From Lagopus muta (Eukaryota; Chordata; Aves; Galliformes; Phasianidae), in NCBI RefSeq assembly GCF_023343835.1, contig NC_064449.1, positions 1,651,778 to 1,715,777 of the forward strand: 64,000 nucleotides of DNA, written 5' to 3'. The notes under the pieces are model-generated. The model was not told where the DNA came from. It saw only the letters and a program-made list of their open reading frames with translations, and did not search any database. A program made the translations under genes and the position numbers. Shown one piece after another: positions 33,339-45,100 of this stretch (positions are counted from its first letter, which is position 1; each line of letters begins with the position of its first letter).

Positions 33339-35819
33339 AAACAGAACGCTGAAGCGCTGTGATGGCTGCAAAATGGCAGCGTCATCTGAAAAAGAGATGT
33401 AGCAAGAAGATTAAATTGCCAAGTCGTGGACATTGGTCACTGTATTTTCTGAGCAGCTGATACGCAATTAAAGTAACAGTGATGAACCATGACAGCCCTG
33501 GGCTTTGCAATTTTTCACTTCAGCCCTACTTTCTCTGTTTTTTACGTTTTCTCATAATGGCATCTATGTTATCTTCTTAAGGATTAACAGAAGCTATAAC
33601 CCTTCAGAAGCATGTTATTGACAGTCATTAAGACTGAGGTGTGATCACTAAACTGTTGTTCTGATGGATGCTACTATCATTTACTTTTCAATTTCCCCCC
33701 ATCCTCCAACTAATCTCTTCTTAGCATCAAGTCTTGCTATTGGATATCTTTCATTTCGGGCACTAATGAAGGACACAGAGGATGGCCTGAGGTACCTGGT
33801 TCATTTTCTTCATGGCATTGCTTCTGCAAGGGACAGCAGCAAAGATTGAAGTGCTGCTTCTCTCCGTGCTGGGAGGCAGCTGTACAACGTCCACCCGGCC
33901 ATGGAGGGAAGGAGCTGCTCAACCTCTGTGAGGTGTAATGGTGGGGGTTCACAGGGGTGGGAGCTCCCTCCTCTCTGAGCTGTGCTTACCACAGTGACCG
34001 CAGGCCTGAGTATTTTATCACCCTATTTTCCACAGTATACAGAACTACCAGCTAAAATAATGCTATTTTCTAATGATACTTGAAGGTGTCCCTCTTAGGA
34101 ACTTCTTAAGGCCCTCTGTGCCCTGTGTTCTTCTGTATGATGGAATAATAACAACAATCCAGCTTGAGAAGGAAGCTTAACATGCTAATTAAGAAAAATG
34201 AATATTCTTTGTTATTAAATGCATTTCTCAGTCTGCATCATTGTAGCAACACAACACAGCTTACAGTTGTCAGTTAACTTTTCTAAAGAGGGATTCCTTA
34301 TTAAATATTTCAAATATTTTACTTACTTTTAGCTTAGAAAAACAATATGGATTATTAGTCTTTTAAGAATAAGAAAATAAGGGAGGTGAACATAAAGCCT
34401 CCAAGCATTCTGCCTATACTGGACTGCTGGTACACCGTTGATATTGATGTACCTCTTCCAGGTAGAGAAATGCCCTGCACAGACAAGGTGCCATTCATCA
34501 CCCGCACACGAATGCCCTGTGCTCACAGACCCAAGCAGATCTAGTATGTTCAATTCAAGTACCATGGCCACGAGCTGTCCTTCATTCCACAAACAGGCTG
34601 AGCATGTCTTCAGCTGGCCCGCTGCTTAAAACTGGGCTCTCATGTGTCAACCAGCTCACACGTCAGTGCCAAGCCAGGCTCAGTGTGTTGTGCTTCTGCC
34701 TGGAAACGGTGCCCAGGGCCATTTTCAGTATTTGCTCAAAAATGCTGTAGCTGTTCCACTGATCCAGAAGTTCTCAAAGCCCCAAAGAACTTCATTAATC
34801 ATCTAAAAATCATCTTGATAAGTGGCCTCTGTCAAGACAACTTCTTGATGCCACATTCCTCTGGCAAAATGTCACTAACAGTGCATTCTGTTAACACAGG
34901 GATAGCAGACAGTCTGAAAACAAGAAACTGGGGAACATTCTGACAAAGACGATAGGTATGTCATAAAAATCTCATTAGTTTCAAGTTATTCATCTACTTT
35001 TCATTCACAGCATCCATGTTTTGGGTCTCACCAGAACAAATGGCAGAGCAGGTGCTTCTCAGCTGGTGGATTTTAATCAGGGGCAGCCTCACACCATGCA
35101 GGCCCTGATGTCCTCACCAGCCATAGTCCTCCTGTTCTTACACAATCAGGTGTGTTTTGTCGTGTTTGAGACATATCTGACCTTACCGTCAGTTTTTCAT
35201 CATTACAGAAACAGCTCAGGAAGACCAAGTTTGGATGTTTGGATCACCAGATGGTAACAAGGGCAAGAAAGTGCCTAAAACAAGTTTGTTTTTGCCACTT
35301 CTCAATGTGCCAGGTGCAGGATTGCACCTCAAATACAGGATGGGCATCTGCGGGAAGATGGGAGTGGGATGATCCAGAACAAGAGGCTGCCAGCCTCCAC
35401 CACAACCACACATCCATTTTAAATGCATTGAATATACAGCCACTGAATACAGCCACTGACTAAAATGACATTTGATTGTGACCGCAGCCCAAAGAATGTC
35501 TTTCCACACCAGGAATCCCTTTTGTCCTTGTCAGAAGCTAACTAGCGGCTCAGTGACTGTGTCTGAAGCACTAAGAGAAGTCTGGAAAGGACTTGCTGGG
35601 TCTTCAGGCTCAGTTCTCAGCTGCTGGGGGCAACTGCATCAGGACAAGGCAGCTCAGGGAGGATGATCAGAGCCTCACAAGTGGAGCTGTTGGAAGCTCT
35701 GATGTTCTCATGTTTCAGCCCAGACTCTTCATAGCCACCGGATACTTGTTTGCTCTTACACGACCATCACCCTTGCTCTTAATGGAGATGTGTTTACTTC
35801 TTATTCCCTGAAGTTTTGT

Positions 35820-36440
35820 TGAGAGCAACCATTTCCCTCTCGGCATTCAGGTCTTTTGGCTAGACAAATTATGTCCAAATCTTTACAAAAGAAAAGCTCT
35901 GGATCACCCTGTCATTATCCTCCAGTCACATTTTGTCTCCTTTCAATAAAGAGACCAGAGCTGCACTCCTAATTCCAGAGAAGGTTGCAGTAGAGCTTTG
36001 TATCATGGTACTAATATCTTCCCCTTCCTTTGGAAACAGCTCAATTGATACGTGCTTTTTGTCACACTGCTTCATCTCGGGAGTTCTCAGTCATCTTGAG
36101 ATCAGCAAATACACCCAGATTTTTCTCTTCTTCTGTCATTTCCAACAAGCTTGCAGCAGAGATTCCTGTTCACACTTCCCAAGCACATGACCGTGTACTT
36201 TCCACTATTAAATTTCATCTCCTTTCTGATGTGCCAGCACTCAGTGTTACCCAGATCATCCAGAAATACAGATATCCCTCTGTGCTGCTAGTGCTTCCCA
36301 ACCGTGTGCCGTCAGCAAATGCCATCAGCTTACTCCTACCTTTTGTTCCACGACCTGACTGAGAAATATTGTGTGAGATGCAAAGATTGTAAGTCAGTCT
36401 GATGGTCCCTGCAGTCCGATGCTCCATCTCAGAGAGAAGC
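35820..36440 (-). mobile_element. Ancient CR1/L3-type LINE fragment (probable)
   Basis: Phrases such as TATTAAATTTCATCTCCTTT, GATCATCCAGAAATA and GTCAGCAAATGCCATCAGCT resemble the inverted 3' half of old CR1/L3 elements shared across amniotes. It is highly diverged and the boundaries are uncertain. Confidence 0.5.
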
Positions 36441-38514
36441 AGAGATGTGCACAAGAGCTCAGCCACTGCCTCTGAGCCTTCTCCCTGGCTGCCCACACAT
36501 CCACACATTGCACATCTGAGGTGACATCTCCACCTTTTCTATTCAGCAATTTCTACCTGAACTGTTGCCATCTCTCTGTAGCTATCTTCTCACCTACCAA
36601 ATAGCTCCCCAGATAAACAATACGTTTGCAGTGTTGCACTGTATTCAATATTCTATTAAATCCAGTTAGATGAAACCTGATGTAAATCAATTGCTTAGAA
36701 AAATATTATGGAAGAAAACTGCCAATTTCATGTAACCTATCTTTAGTAAAACTAGATTATATTTCACTTCATTTTCTACTTACACAGCTGTCCCCAACTA
36801 CTTCTTCCCTTACATTTACTTCTAATGCATCTAAAGTTCTTGAGGTCAGACAAATAGGGGTGTAAATGACTGAGTTGCTCTTCTTCCTCCTGTTTAAAAC
36901 CAGACAGTGCTTCGGTAGCTCCTCAGTAAGTCCTTACTACCCTGACAAGTTCAAAACTTTGTATTGGATAGGTGAGGATATGCTCCAGGTTTGCCAGAAG
37001 TGTGGGTATGGGGATGCCTTGTTCCCCAAGCTGCACATCAGGTCCTCATGAGCACTGCCCTCCCTTTGGGTGCAGTAATTTTCATTTCCATAAAGTAATT
37101 CACATTAGCTGTCACCCTTTGCCCTGATCTGTCATCCTTTGCCCTGATCCCTGATCATAGAAAACAGAACTAAAACTCATTTATCAGGAGGTTGTACATA
37201 ACATTAAAAAAAAACAAGCTGAAGCACAAAATGGAGGGAATCTGAACAGAAGACTTAGGGACTCTCCAAGCGATCTGTTCAGTGCCATGGAGGACAATCT
37301 GTGTCACTGAAATAAGTAGCAGGGAGCAAGTAGCTTTCCCTCAGTCCTTGCTGTCACTGTGATAGCACTGCAGCTTGCTCCCCTCCCTAAATACAGGCAG
37401 TGCACCCAGCAGGGTCTCCAGGATTCAGTTTTCTGAAGTAGGTCACATTTGATCTCCTTCCAGGCACACTGCAGAAGCAACTGCTTAACAGGGAGCTTTC
37501 AGACTTCATATTCTGCTTCCTGATGCTGTCAACACCTGCCCTTCAGAACAGTTTTTCGTTGCATTCGGGTATAAACAGGCCAGAAATCCTGTTTTTCCCT
37601 TCATTTACCTGTATTTCTTCTGAATTTCCTCAGAAGGTACATATTGACTTTCAGAACACATTTGCATTCAGATGATGGCTTGTTGTTGGAAAAAAATCCC
37701 TTCAGAGGGGCTCATTAACTTCCTTTCAAATGTTTACTGTCCCTGACCGAGGAAGCTAGCTAGCAAACAACTCACTGTGTGGCTTCTATCTGAGCTTAAA
37801 GACACGGGATCCTGTATTTTGTGTTGTTCATTCTAATGCCACTTCCACCTTCAGCATGGCTTAATGACAGACCGGAATCCATCTGCTACAATGACTAGCC
37901 TTGGACTCAGAGGGAGAGTCCTGCGGATAATTTAGGAGCACCTTTTATAGTTAGTATAACTTCATTCCAGACCAAGGCAAACACGAGCAGGTGGAAATAT
38001 CTCTCAAAAGCACAACCTGACCTACATAGTGCATTGTAAATGAAAGAGATGTATAAAAATAAAGCATTAACAATCCATCACATTTGCAATAAGACCCAGA
38101 TACGGTCCTGCAGCCGCTCCCTGCCACCTGCACATGGCTGCCATTCCCCCCTCCAGCTCTGCAGCTCCCTTATGCTGCTCTGCGCTCTTGTCCCTTTTGC
38201 TTTATCGCTTTTCTCCCCACTACTGTGCACTTTCTGGCTCTCGCACTGCCTGCTGGCTCCCTGTTCTCCATTACCTCATGGAGGAGCTGCGAGCTGCTCT
38301 TGGCCAGCACGTTTATGGACAGCAAGGGGCCACACATGTCATTATAGCCAAGCCCCAGAATGCCACAGAAGCAAAGTAAGGCACAGGCTGCGTGCAGGCA
38401 CCAGGTTTCCAGTTGGATCTGTAGTTCCTCCAAGAGCTTTTGGAGAGCTCCTGAGGGGAGCACGAGGCAGGCATTGGGGTTCGGATCACCATGGCTCCTC
38501 TTTGCCCCAAGGCA

Positions 38515-38975
38515 GCTGCATTCACCTCAGGGGGCTCACTCACCTCATGGGGATCAGCCAGCTGAGGGCTGGGTCGTTATCAGGGGGCTTGGCCACCTCA
38601 GGGGGCTCAGTCACCTCAGGGCTTGGCTCAGGGGTCACAGCCACCTCAGAGCTCAGCCACCTCAGGGGTCACGGCCATCTTAGGGCACAGCATCTCAAGG
38701 GGCGCAGCCACCTCAGAGCTCAGCCACCTCACAGGGATCAGTTAACTCAGTGTTTGGCCACCTCAGCGGGCTCAGTAACCTCAGGGCTCGGCCACCTCAG
38801 GGGGCTCAGGGCTCAGGCACCTCAGAGGTCACAGCCATCTTAAGGCTTGGCTACCTCAGGAGGCTCAGCCACCTCAGTTGGGGCTCAGTCACCTCACGGG
38901 GATCAGTTCACTCAGTGCTTGGCCACCTCAGGAGTCACAGCCATCTCAGGGCTCGGCCACCTCAGAGCTCACAGC
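38515..38975. repeat. GC-rich minisatellite, CAGCCACCTCAGGGCT-like units
   Basis: Variants of a 16-21 base unit (GGCTCAGCCACCTCA and relatives) repeat more than 20 times. A higher-order period is visible: GGGATCAG blocks recur near 38551, 38735 and 38900, spaced about 184 and 165 bases. The long plus-strand frames over this stretch (Ser/Gly/Leu-rich) are a result of the repeat, not genes. It lies just upstream of the MTMR3 CpG island. Confidence 0.9.
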
Positions 38976-38979
38976 CACA

Positions 38980-39665
38980 CAACACCCTCCCGCCCCATCA
39001 GCACCCCGCGCGCTTCAACACCCCCACAGGGTTATAAAAGGGAAAGAGGCGGGCTCCTCCTTCCCTTCAGGAGGGGCCGACGAGAGGCCTGCCCGCGTCA
39101 CCTGACAGGAGGCGGCCGCTCCGCCCTTGGCAGCGAGGGAAGGGGAGGCGGTGTCGGGGGCGCGCTCTCCTCGCCGTACCCGCGTCCCGTGCGGCCGCCA
39201 TGTTGTGGTGAAAAGCGGCGGCGGTAGCCAGGAGCCCGGCGACCCCGGCCCAAGGCAGGAGGCCGCGCCCCGGGACGGGGTGAGGGGGCTCCGCGCCATG
39301 CCCGGCCCCGAGGTAAGGAGCCGGCGGGGGTCTGCGGAAGGGTTCGGCGCCGCGCGGGGGGATGAAGCGGGCCGGGGCCTGGCGGAGGGCGGCCGGGCTG
39401 TCAGGGAGGGCCGCGGCCCGGCACGCCCCCTCAGCTGGGGCGGCGGCGGTCCGGCGGCGCTGCGCTCCCTCGGCCGGGGGCTCGGCGGCTCGGTGCGGGG
39501 CTCGGCCTCCTCTTCCTCCTCCTTCCCGCGGGGCCCGGTTGCCTCAGGAAGGTGACGGTGCAGGGCCGCGCCGGGCTCCGGCCGTGCGCCGTGGTTGCCC
39601 GTACCCCGCCGGACGGTGCCTGCTGTCCCGGCCCCGAGCTTGACTTGTATGCTGCTGTACGGGTC
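38980..39665 (+). promoter_or_regulatory. MTMR3: CpG-island promoter of MTMR3 (by synteny)
   Basis: The interval is strongly CpG-rich, with GCCGCCATGTTG, a YY1-type element, at 39194-39205. Transcription start probably lies near there. The island continues past the first splice donor, as is usual. Confidence 0.7.
39190..39312 (+). other. MTMR3: Probable MTMR3 first exon (5'UTR)
   Basis: A strong donor, CCCCGAG/GTAAGGAGC, lies in the CpG island on the plus strand. MTMR3 follows ASCC2 in this orientation in human and starts with an untranslated exon before a very long first intron, which fits the gene-free 24.7 kb that follows. MTMR3 is a phosphoinositide 3-phosphatase with PH-GRAM, phosphatase and FYVE domains, none of which is in the window. 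An ATG at 39298 is followed by only four codons before the splice. The 5' end is approximate, and the identity rests on gene order alone. Confidence 0.6.
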
Positions 39666-39957
39666 GGTGTGCTCACTGCCTTCATAAGGGGGATTGTTAG
39701 GGCTTCTCTGTTACTTGTGGGGGCTTTAATCGTGCTTCTTCCCCATGTTGTTCTTAACAGTCCCGTTCTTCTGGTGGGATCTGAGCAGATGTTGCCCTTC
39801 TCTGGTGAGTACCGTTTTGTGCCAACCCTCCTGACCCCACGCCGTGTTGAAGTTTTTGTGTTTTAAGGGAAGCTTAAGGTTTTGCACTGTACTTGTGTTG
39901 TCCCTCCTTTTAGGGAATGCTGCTTCACCAACAGATGAGCCCTCGCATTCCTTTGCA

Positions 39958-40013
39958 TCTCTCTGTAGAAGGATCATTATGGTCCTTTTCAACCCAGACC
40001 ATTCTATGGTTCT
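39958..40013 (+). mobile_element. CR1 LINE 3' tail
   Basis: The sequence AAGGATCATTATGGTCCTTT, then CAACCCAGACCATTCTATGG, is a short CR1 3' end. Confidence 0.75.
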
Positions 40014-41971
40014 TTCTTTCCACACACCCCTTCCTTACTGTGTGAGGGCTGGGCACGAGCTTGTGCCTCACGCAGACTGAACATCTGGTACCTGCTTCTG
40101 TCTGAGCACTTCGCCTGCCTGTTTTCTTGTGTGACAAGCCCATGTTGCCGTGTGCAGTGAAGCTTTCTCTTCGAGGATCTTGTCTAGAAAATCATGCGGA
40201 GTAGTGTGGAGCGATGCTTGACTTTATGGTGGGAATAAAGGAATATTTAATTGCCCCGGTAAGCCCATTGGCAGCGGATGGCAGTGTGACTGAGGGAGCT
40301 GTGGCAGGTTTTGCGCAATACCTGGCAGGTTTGAGGCTTTAGATGGAGGGCTGAGGTGTGTCTGGCCTGTCAGTAAAGCATGTGTTGTAGTACTGAAAAT
40401 CTTTCTTGGTAGAGGATGAAGGGGAGCTCGTGCAATAGAGTTTATAGGCAGATGAGATGTGACACCTGGTGTCTGTGTTGCTTTGGTGTTAGTGATCACA
40501 GTGGTTTTAGAAGATAGAACAAGTGCTTTCTTTCGTAGTACAGGAAATGCTGTGAACTCAGAATGTTGAAATCTTTGTCAGATAAGTAAAGGTGGGGCAT
40601 GGGCTTCTGAAATGCTTCACTAAGAAGTTTCTGTGTGCTTGCTTTGGAGCTGGGGGAGAGGCAGATGTGCAGGAAAAATGTTAAACAGTGGAATTTTTGG
40701 CAACTGTGCCAAAAGGTGCTCTTGTCTTATGTCAAGTCGTAAAGATTATAGGAGTGACATCTTGAGACAAGCTAGTTTTCTGGCTGGTAGTATTATCAGT
40801 GCCTATTTAGGAATTTGCTGATGTCCATTGCTTTTAATTGTCTGAGCTAGAAATTAGCCAAGTGTTAGCCTGCTTAAGAAACCACAGGCAAGGCCAGCTT
40901 GATAAGCTCTTGATTTTCTATCAGAATGGCTGTCTGTACCTGAAGGAGGTAGAAGTGCAGCGTGTCCAAGCTTCCGAAGGTAGAGAGTACAGTACTTTAT
41001 CTGAGATCTCGTTCCACCTACGTGCTGCACAGGATGATGGAGAGGAGTATGTTGTCAGCCCTTCAAGAGTAGGAGGTCTGAGCAGTGCTTGGCTGACAAT
41101 TAATGCGTCCAAGTGGAGTAACTTAAGGAGAAAAGTATCAGTAGGCTGCCCCAGAATTGGCAAGTAGTCAGACAAGTCTGCTGGAGTGCAAGGAAGGAGT
41201 AATTGTCTCTGGAGCAAATTGGAGGTACTGGGTTAGCATCTAGAAGTAATCTGGGATCTCTTCACCTACAGAGGATAAAAGGTGGTGATGGCTGTTCCTG
41301 GTCTGGTAGCTCTCCATGGGGCTGTGTAGCTGGGTATAATCATGGGGCTCTTCTGTTTGGTGTCAGTTGTCAGAGCCTGTGACTGCAAATAGTACAGTAG
41401 TGCTTATCAAATATTGTGAACTGGAATGAAAATCCCAGGTACTTGAATGTGATCTTATTTCGTAGCTGCTTTTATTGACCTGATCAAATAATAGAAGTTG
41501 TTTCTTTCAAGATGAGCTTCTTAAGCACTAAATTGTTTAAGCCTGTTCTTTGCCATAATGTGCAACTGTTCTGCACGTGTACCCAGCTGAGGTAGCTGGC
41601 AGTGTAAGGATCTGCCTCTTGGTTCCAATATGGGTCTTATGTCTCTGGGATGCAAGCTTCCTTTGTAATTCTGTCCTTCTAGATACTAGTGCCATAACTT
41701 TGCAGTGCTTTTAGGAAAGCTTTGGGATATGCCTAACATGCAGATCATTCTTGTGATTAACAGTTTTTAAAGACAGCTGTTCCTTTAGCTTTGTGTAGCT
41801 TTGAGATCGTCTGGTGACTGAGTGGTTTGCAGGGAAGATCTAACAGGGAATTTAGTGCTAGTTTAGGATTTGAAATACAGACTTATTAAAGGGTCAGTAA
41901 AGAATTGAAGACCTCGATTTGCAGTGTGTTAGCACTTGTACCTTGGATGCATTAGTCCCAAGTCAGGCAGG

Positions 41972-42115
41972 ATTACAGAATCGCCAAGGTGAGAAAAGAA
42001 CTTCAAGATCACCCAGTCCAACCATCCACCTATCATCAATAGTGCTCACTAAACCATGTCCCTCAGCACAAAATCCAAACCTTCCTTGAGCGTTACCATA
42101 TCCAGATGGGTGTTC
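41972..42115 (-). mobile_element. CR1 LINE fragment
   Basis: The inverted CR1 3' end begins TACAGAATCGCCAAGGTGAG and continues CACCCAGTCCAACCATCCAC, then ACTAAACCATGTCCCTCAGC. It is diagnostic of a CR1 subfamily common in galliforms. Confidence 0.85.
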
Positions 42116-45100
42116 TGACTGGTATGTGTGCCAGTGTCTGCTTTGTGGGATGGACAGAAGTCATAAGCTACAACATCATTTGGTGCTGACTGCTCTTGTT
42201 CAGATTGTGTTTGATAGCAGGAACAGCCAAGACTTTGTCCCCTCCCTTTGGGGTGGATAGCTGAGAACTACTGACAGAATGTGTTTGGTGTTACAGGATG
42301 CTGGTTTTTAGCTGGAGCCATAAGTGGCCTGGCTGTTCTTTCCTTTATCTGTTTAACAGCTTCTGGCCCTGATGTAAGGGAGGTGAACAGCAGCTGCTGT
42401 GATTCCAAGAGGTCATTTTATGCCGTAAGGAAGCCCTCAATTCAGTCTCTGCTGATCAGAGCTGGGGGAGAAAATCAACCAAAAGTACCAGAAGTAGCAG
42501 AGGAAGAGAGGAGTGTAGGCATTATCCTTTAGAAACCAGTGTACCTTTTGTCTTTAGTCTGTTCTGGTGTCTGGGTTGCATTGGTGTATGAACTGGAGCT
42601 GCTCTGCTCAGTGCTGAGGAATGATGGGGCTGCAGCTCTGCACTGTGCAGAGGGAGCTCAAGAAAAAGAGCAAAACTAAGGGTTTTTTTGGGATGCTGAG
42701 ATAAATGCATTATTTCTGGAGTCATCAATGTTCTCCAAAAAAGCACTTTATAAAGGACTCATTTAAAATATAATTATTGATACCTAACTTTGGCTAATAT
42801 TTGATTTTAATCATAAAGTTCAGGAAGCGGCAGTTGATTTGATGTGCATCTGATAGCAAGTTAACTGGACAGATGCTCCCCAGGTCTTACTGGGAAGAAC
42901 AGAATATCTGGGGGGCAGTGATCTACGTGGGAGTTCATGCTGCAAATACAGGATGGAGCTTGTGAGAGGAGAGGGGCCTCTGAGCTCCTGAGGGTGGCCT
43001 AGAAGCTGGTGGCTGTGTGGGAAAGGTGATACAAGTGTGTGTTAATGAAGAGCTTGAGTGTTCTTCTCCTTTGTGGACCAACACATGAATGTCAAAATTC
43101 ATAAAGTACTGTTCTGTTTATCATCTTCTGGCTGAGCTTTAAAACAAGAAGCTGTGATTGCATTTTTAACTCTGTTACAGGAAATATCCATTTAAATGCT
43201 CTCTTCTTCCTGCTGGGTTGGATCTTGGGCTGACCAGTGTAACTGTTAGAGCCTGCAAGGCTGAGGCAAGGTTTGGGTGCTGTGTCTTGAACTGGGGCAG
43301 TTGTGCAGATGCACACAGACACATAGCAAACTCAAGGCTGATAGTACTTGGGAAGTGTTGGATATGCTGAGATTTTTGGGCTTGTTTCAATTTCAGAAGT
43401 GAAGTTATTCTTTACTGGTGCTATCTCTAGCAGGTGGGCAAGATCTGCCCTGTCAGATCCTGCTTTCTTTGGGCATTAGTGGGAAAAGACTTTAAAAAGA
43501 TACTTTTAACTGCTTCCTACTTTTCATAGAGGCAACATTGTCTAAGTAACACACTGCGCATATCCCATTCTCCCATGCTGCATGTACAGTATCCACTGGG
43601 CTAGGACTTCTACCAAAGGCTTCCTTCCTTGAGCCTTGGCCTATTGTAAGAACGTGGGAAGGTTTTTCATTTGAGAAAACTAGTGAAAAGCTGTGCATCG
43701 TGGTTTAACTGAGCTTTCTGAAAATAAAATCCCTTGGAATAGAGAACTCCATTGAAGATGTCTGTCTGTAGGATATTTCTTGTGTGTACAAGTCTAAGCA
43801 TCTAGCCAAATATCTGATTGTTCTGGTGCAGTACAAGCTGCAGTTCCTAGAATGTAATCAGTAGTGAGGTAGGTGAGGTTTTGTGGAGGAAGACTGTTGC
43901 ATTGCCTTAATTAAGTCTGTATCCAGAGCATTACTTCTGTATTCTACCTGAAGAGAACAGTTTCCCTTTTCCTATACGTGTAGAATTTGGCTCCAACATC
44001 AGCAGGGCAGAGGCAGGCTCCAGGCAGCGTGAAACTTCTCTAGTGCTGCTTTCTGCTCCTGTGTGAGCCCCTGGGGGACCTGCTCCTTGCTGCCTTTTCA
44101 AGAGGAGCAGACAAATGCATGTCTGCATGCTGCAGAGCACAGCTGGAAACTAAGAGTCTGGTCTGACGACCAGCTGCTTTGGTTGGCTTTCTGAAGCTGC
44201 CTTGGAGCAGGAGGCAGGACTTGCCTGGGGACGTGGCTCATTTGCTCTCTCCCCAGCTCACTCCTTGGTATCACCCCGAATAAATCAGAAGCCTTCCAGG
44301 TCCTGTGAGAACAACTCTTCAGTTTCATCCAGTTTGACTGTTCTGTAAGCAAGTTTATTTTTTGTGCAGCTGTAGAGCTGCAGTCAGAGTTTTGGGAAAT
44401 AGATGGAAAGATCTGATCCAATCTACACCTGCCTTAACTGTGGAGTCTTAAAGTGCTACTATCTTGAAGCAGACACTACATGGATAAAATAACTGACTAT
44501 TTCTGAAATGAAGCTTCAGCTGTGGTGTAGAAGCAATCAGGATGATCCTGTCTATTAGCTGATCTAGTGCCGGTCTGGTGTGGCTTATGCTACCACTGCC
44601 AGCGTTCAACATGACTGCTAAGCTGCTCGTGGAAGTGGTTGTGGGTGAGTTTGAGATTAGAAATTGTTTCTTGGGAATTTCCTATCTGCTAGTCAGGCTG
44701 GGGGACCAGTAGGCTGACTCCTTGCTCTCTCTGCAAGTAGACCATGAAAGGGAACAGCTTGTTGCTGTGGCTGCCTAATTTCATTTCTTGCAGCCATAAT
44801 TGAAATAAATGTGTACCTGGGAAAGCTCTACTTATTGCATTGCTATCTGCAAGCGTGTAATTGCTATCATTGAAACGTTAAACCTGAGATAAAATGAGAT
44901 GCTGGGAAGCTCTGTCATGCCTAATTATATTGTTTGCATCCTTCATAGGGTGTTTGTTTTGAGACCTCTTCAGACCCAGTTCTGGATTCTTGCAGCTGAA
45001 AACTGCCTTCAGTTTTGCTTGCCTCCAGCCTTCAGTGTCTTCTCTAACTTTCAGAACTACTGCTACCAAAGTTAACGTTTGCTCTTCTGTGGGTTCTCGA

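Larger units (their letters stand above)
30850..38500. other. Intergenic region between ASCC2 and MTMR3 5' ends
   Basis: The two genes diverge from here. The region is AT-rich with few repeats. I found no coding exon. It contains candidate conserved non-coding stretches (about 31780-32490 and 34140-34330), a perfect 12-bp inverted repeat at 33309-33338, an old LINE-like block at about 35820-36440, and a short direct duplication near 37113-37148. Confidence 0.65.

Noticed and set aside
38040..38843. 267-codon plus-strand frame, the longest in the window
   Set aside because: Its second half is a translation of the minisatellite (repeated SHLRA/GSVTSGLG-like units). No conserved protein or splice structure supports it.
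39127..39643. Several long frames over the MTMR3 CpG island
   Set aside because: They are Gly/Arg/Pro/Ala-rich frames caused by GC content. The splice donor at 39313 cuts through the longest one.
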